NCBI GenBank assembly: GCA_002480495.1
Contig: DLCG01000017.1
Coordinates: 329,548-393,547, forward strand
Reading direction: 5' to 3'
Origin: Rhodobiaceae bacterium UBA7804
Lineage (GTDB): Bacteria > Pseudomonadota > Alphaproteobacteria > Parvibaculales > Parvibaculaceae
Length of the DNA stretch: 64,000 bases
The notes beneath the pieces are model-generated. The model saw only the letters and a list, made by a program, of their open reading frames with translations. It had not been told where the DNA came from and searched no databases. Positions 63,652 to 64,000 of this stretch are shown one piece after another. The translations under genes and the position numbers were made by a program. Each line of letters starts with the position of its first letter. Position 1 is the first letter of the stretch.

Positions 63652-64000
63652 CTAGTGCCCCATGCCGCCCGCCGGCCGGACCGGCGCAATAACTTCGATT
63701 TCGCCCGCCTTCTCGAAGACGAGCGTAACCGGCACGGATGCGCCTTCTTCCAGCACCTGCTTGAGGCCGATGAGCATGATGTGCTTGCCGCCCGGGGCCA
63801 GTTCGACGGTCTCCCCCGCCTTGACCGCCACGCCATCGAGCTTGCGCATCTTCATCACCATGCCCTCCATCGTCATGTCGTGTATCTCGACGGTTTCGGC
63901 CACGGGCGACATCGCGCCTGTAAGCATGTCGTCGGCACCGCCTTTGTTCTCGATCTTCACATAGGCGGCGCTTGTTCTGGTCGCGCTTTCCCGCGCCCAG
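63652..64000 (-). CDS. PCu(A)C copper chaperone (partial, N-terminus cut by window edge)
   Basis: Periplasmic copper(I) chaperone that helps load cytochrome oxidase. The frame is open to the window end, where it reads WARESATRTSAAYVKIENKG, so the signal peptide and the first strands lie outside. The copper site is the usual H(M)x10Mx21HxM set: VEIHDMTMEGMVMKMR and APGGKHIMLIGLK. The C-terminus is LVFEKAGEIEVIAPVRPAGG then MGH. About 115 residues are visible. Confidence 0.92.
   Translation of the reverse strand, partial: WARESATRTSAAYVKIENKGGADDMLTGAMSPVAETVEIHDMTMEGMVMKMRKLDGVAVKAGETVELAPGGKHIMLIGLKQVLEEGASVPVTLVFEKAGEIEVIAPVRPAGGMGH

Overview
The window is a chromosomal segment of a high-GC alphaproteobacterium. 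The gene orders ffh-rpsP-rimM-trmD-rplS, dapF-mtaB-ftsY and ccmABCDG next to acnA with a DUF1223 gene, and the single-copy DUF2794, DUF1223 and IalB families, are typical of Hyphomicrobiales (Rhizobiales). The DUF1302/DUF1329/Ycf48-like set and the acyl-CoA genes suggest a lipid- or hydrocarbon-using member, perhaps Parvibaculum-like; that genus guess is an impression, not a measurement.

Layout. 1-3651 (minus): translation and protein-targeting block rplS(partial)-trmD-rimM-rpsP-ffh. 3877-5391: an island unlike its surroundings, with an atypical tRNA, a second tRNA-like sequence, a perfect 13-bp hairpin, a small winged-helix protein, a spacer with three inverted repeats and a divergent HUH-endonuclease (Rep-like) protein. 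It sits between ffh and the dapF block. 5380-10526: CinA-like and PIG-L genes, then dapF-mtaB-ftsY-yciB. 10530-13797: MFS transporter, NUDIX, and a MarR regulator with a basic tail. 13834-17542 (minus): enoyl-CoA hydratase and ccmABCDG (cytochrome c maturation). 17786-21142: aconitase A fused to a 230-residue histone-H1-like Lys/Ala/Pro N-terminus, the most striking object in the window. 21295-28693: DUF1223, a GldA/F/G-type ABC operon, a possible small RNA locus, DUF2794 and a Bax inhibitor-1 family protein. 28871-32990: ybbP-ybbA divergent from tesA, as in E. coli. 33051-52837: housekeeping and catabolic genes (Tas-like reductase, ThpR, PCD, NDH-2, SDR, RlmN, LemA/DUF3137, ArgG, Ppa, FolD, YggU/YggT). 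Among them are two hydrolase-fold proteins that have lost catalytic residues. 53073-57986: tRNA-Ala, a GATase, and an SDR/two acyl-CoA dehydrogenases/enoyl-CoA hydratase cluster. 58140-63305: Ycf48-like, DUF1329 and DUF1302 envelope proteins, each followed by its own terminator. 63652-64000: the start-truncated end of a PCu(A)C copper chaperone.

Leads for something undescribed: (1) the aconitase with a histone-H1-like domain, echoed by a similar tail on the nearby MarR protein; (2) the small HUH/wHTH/tRNA island, which resembles a minimal Rep-type element without integrase or transposase; (3) two apparently dead hydrolases; (4) a 217-bp segment flanked by two intrinsic terminators that may encode a small RNA. 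No CRISPR array, rRNA, prophage or insertion sequence was seen.
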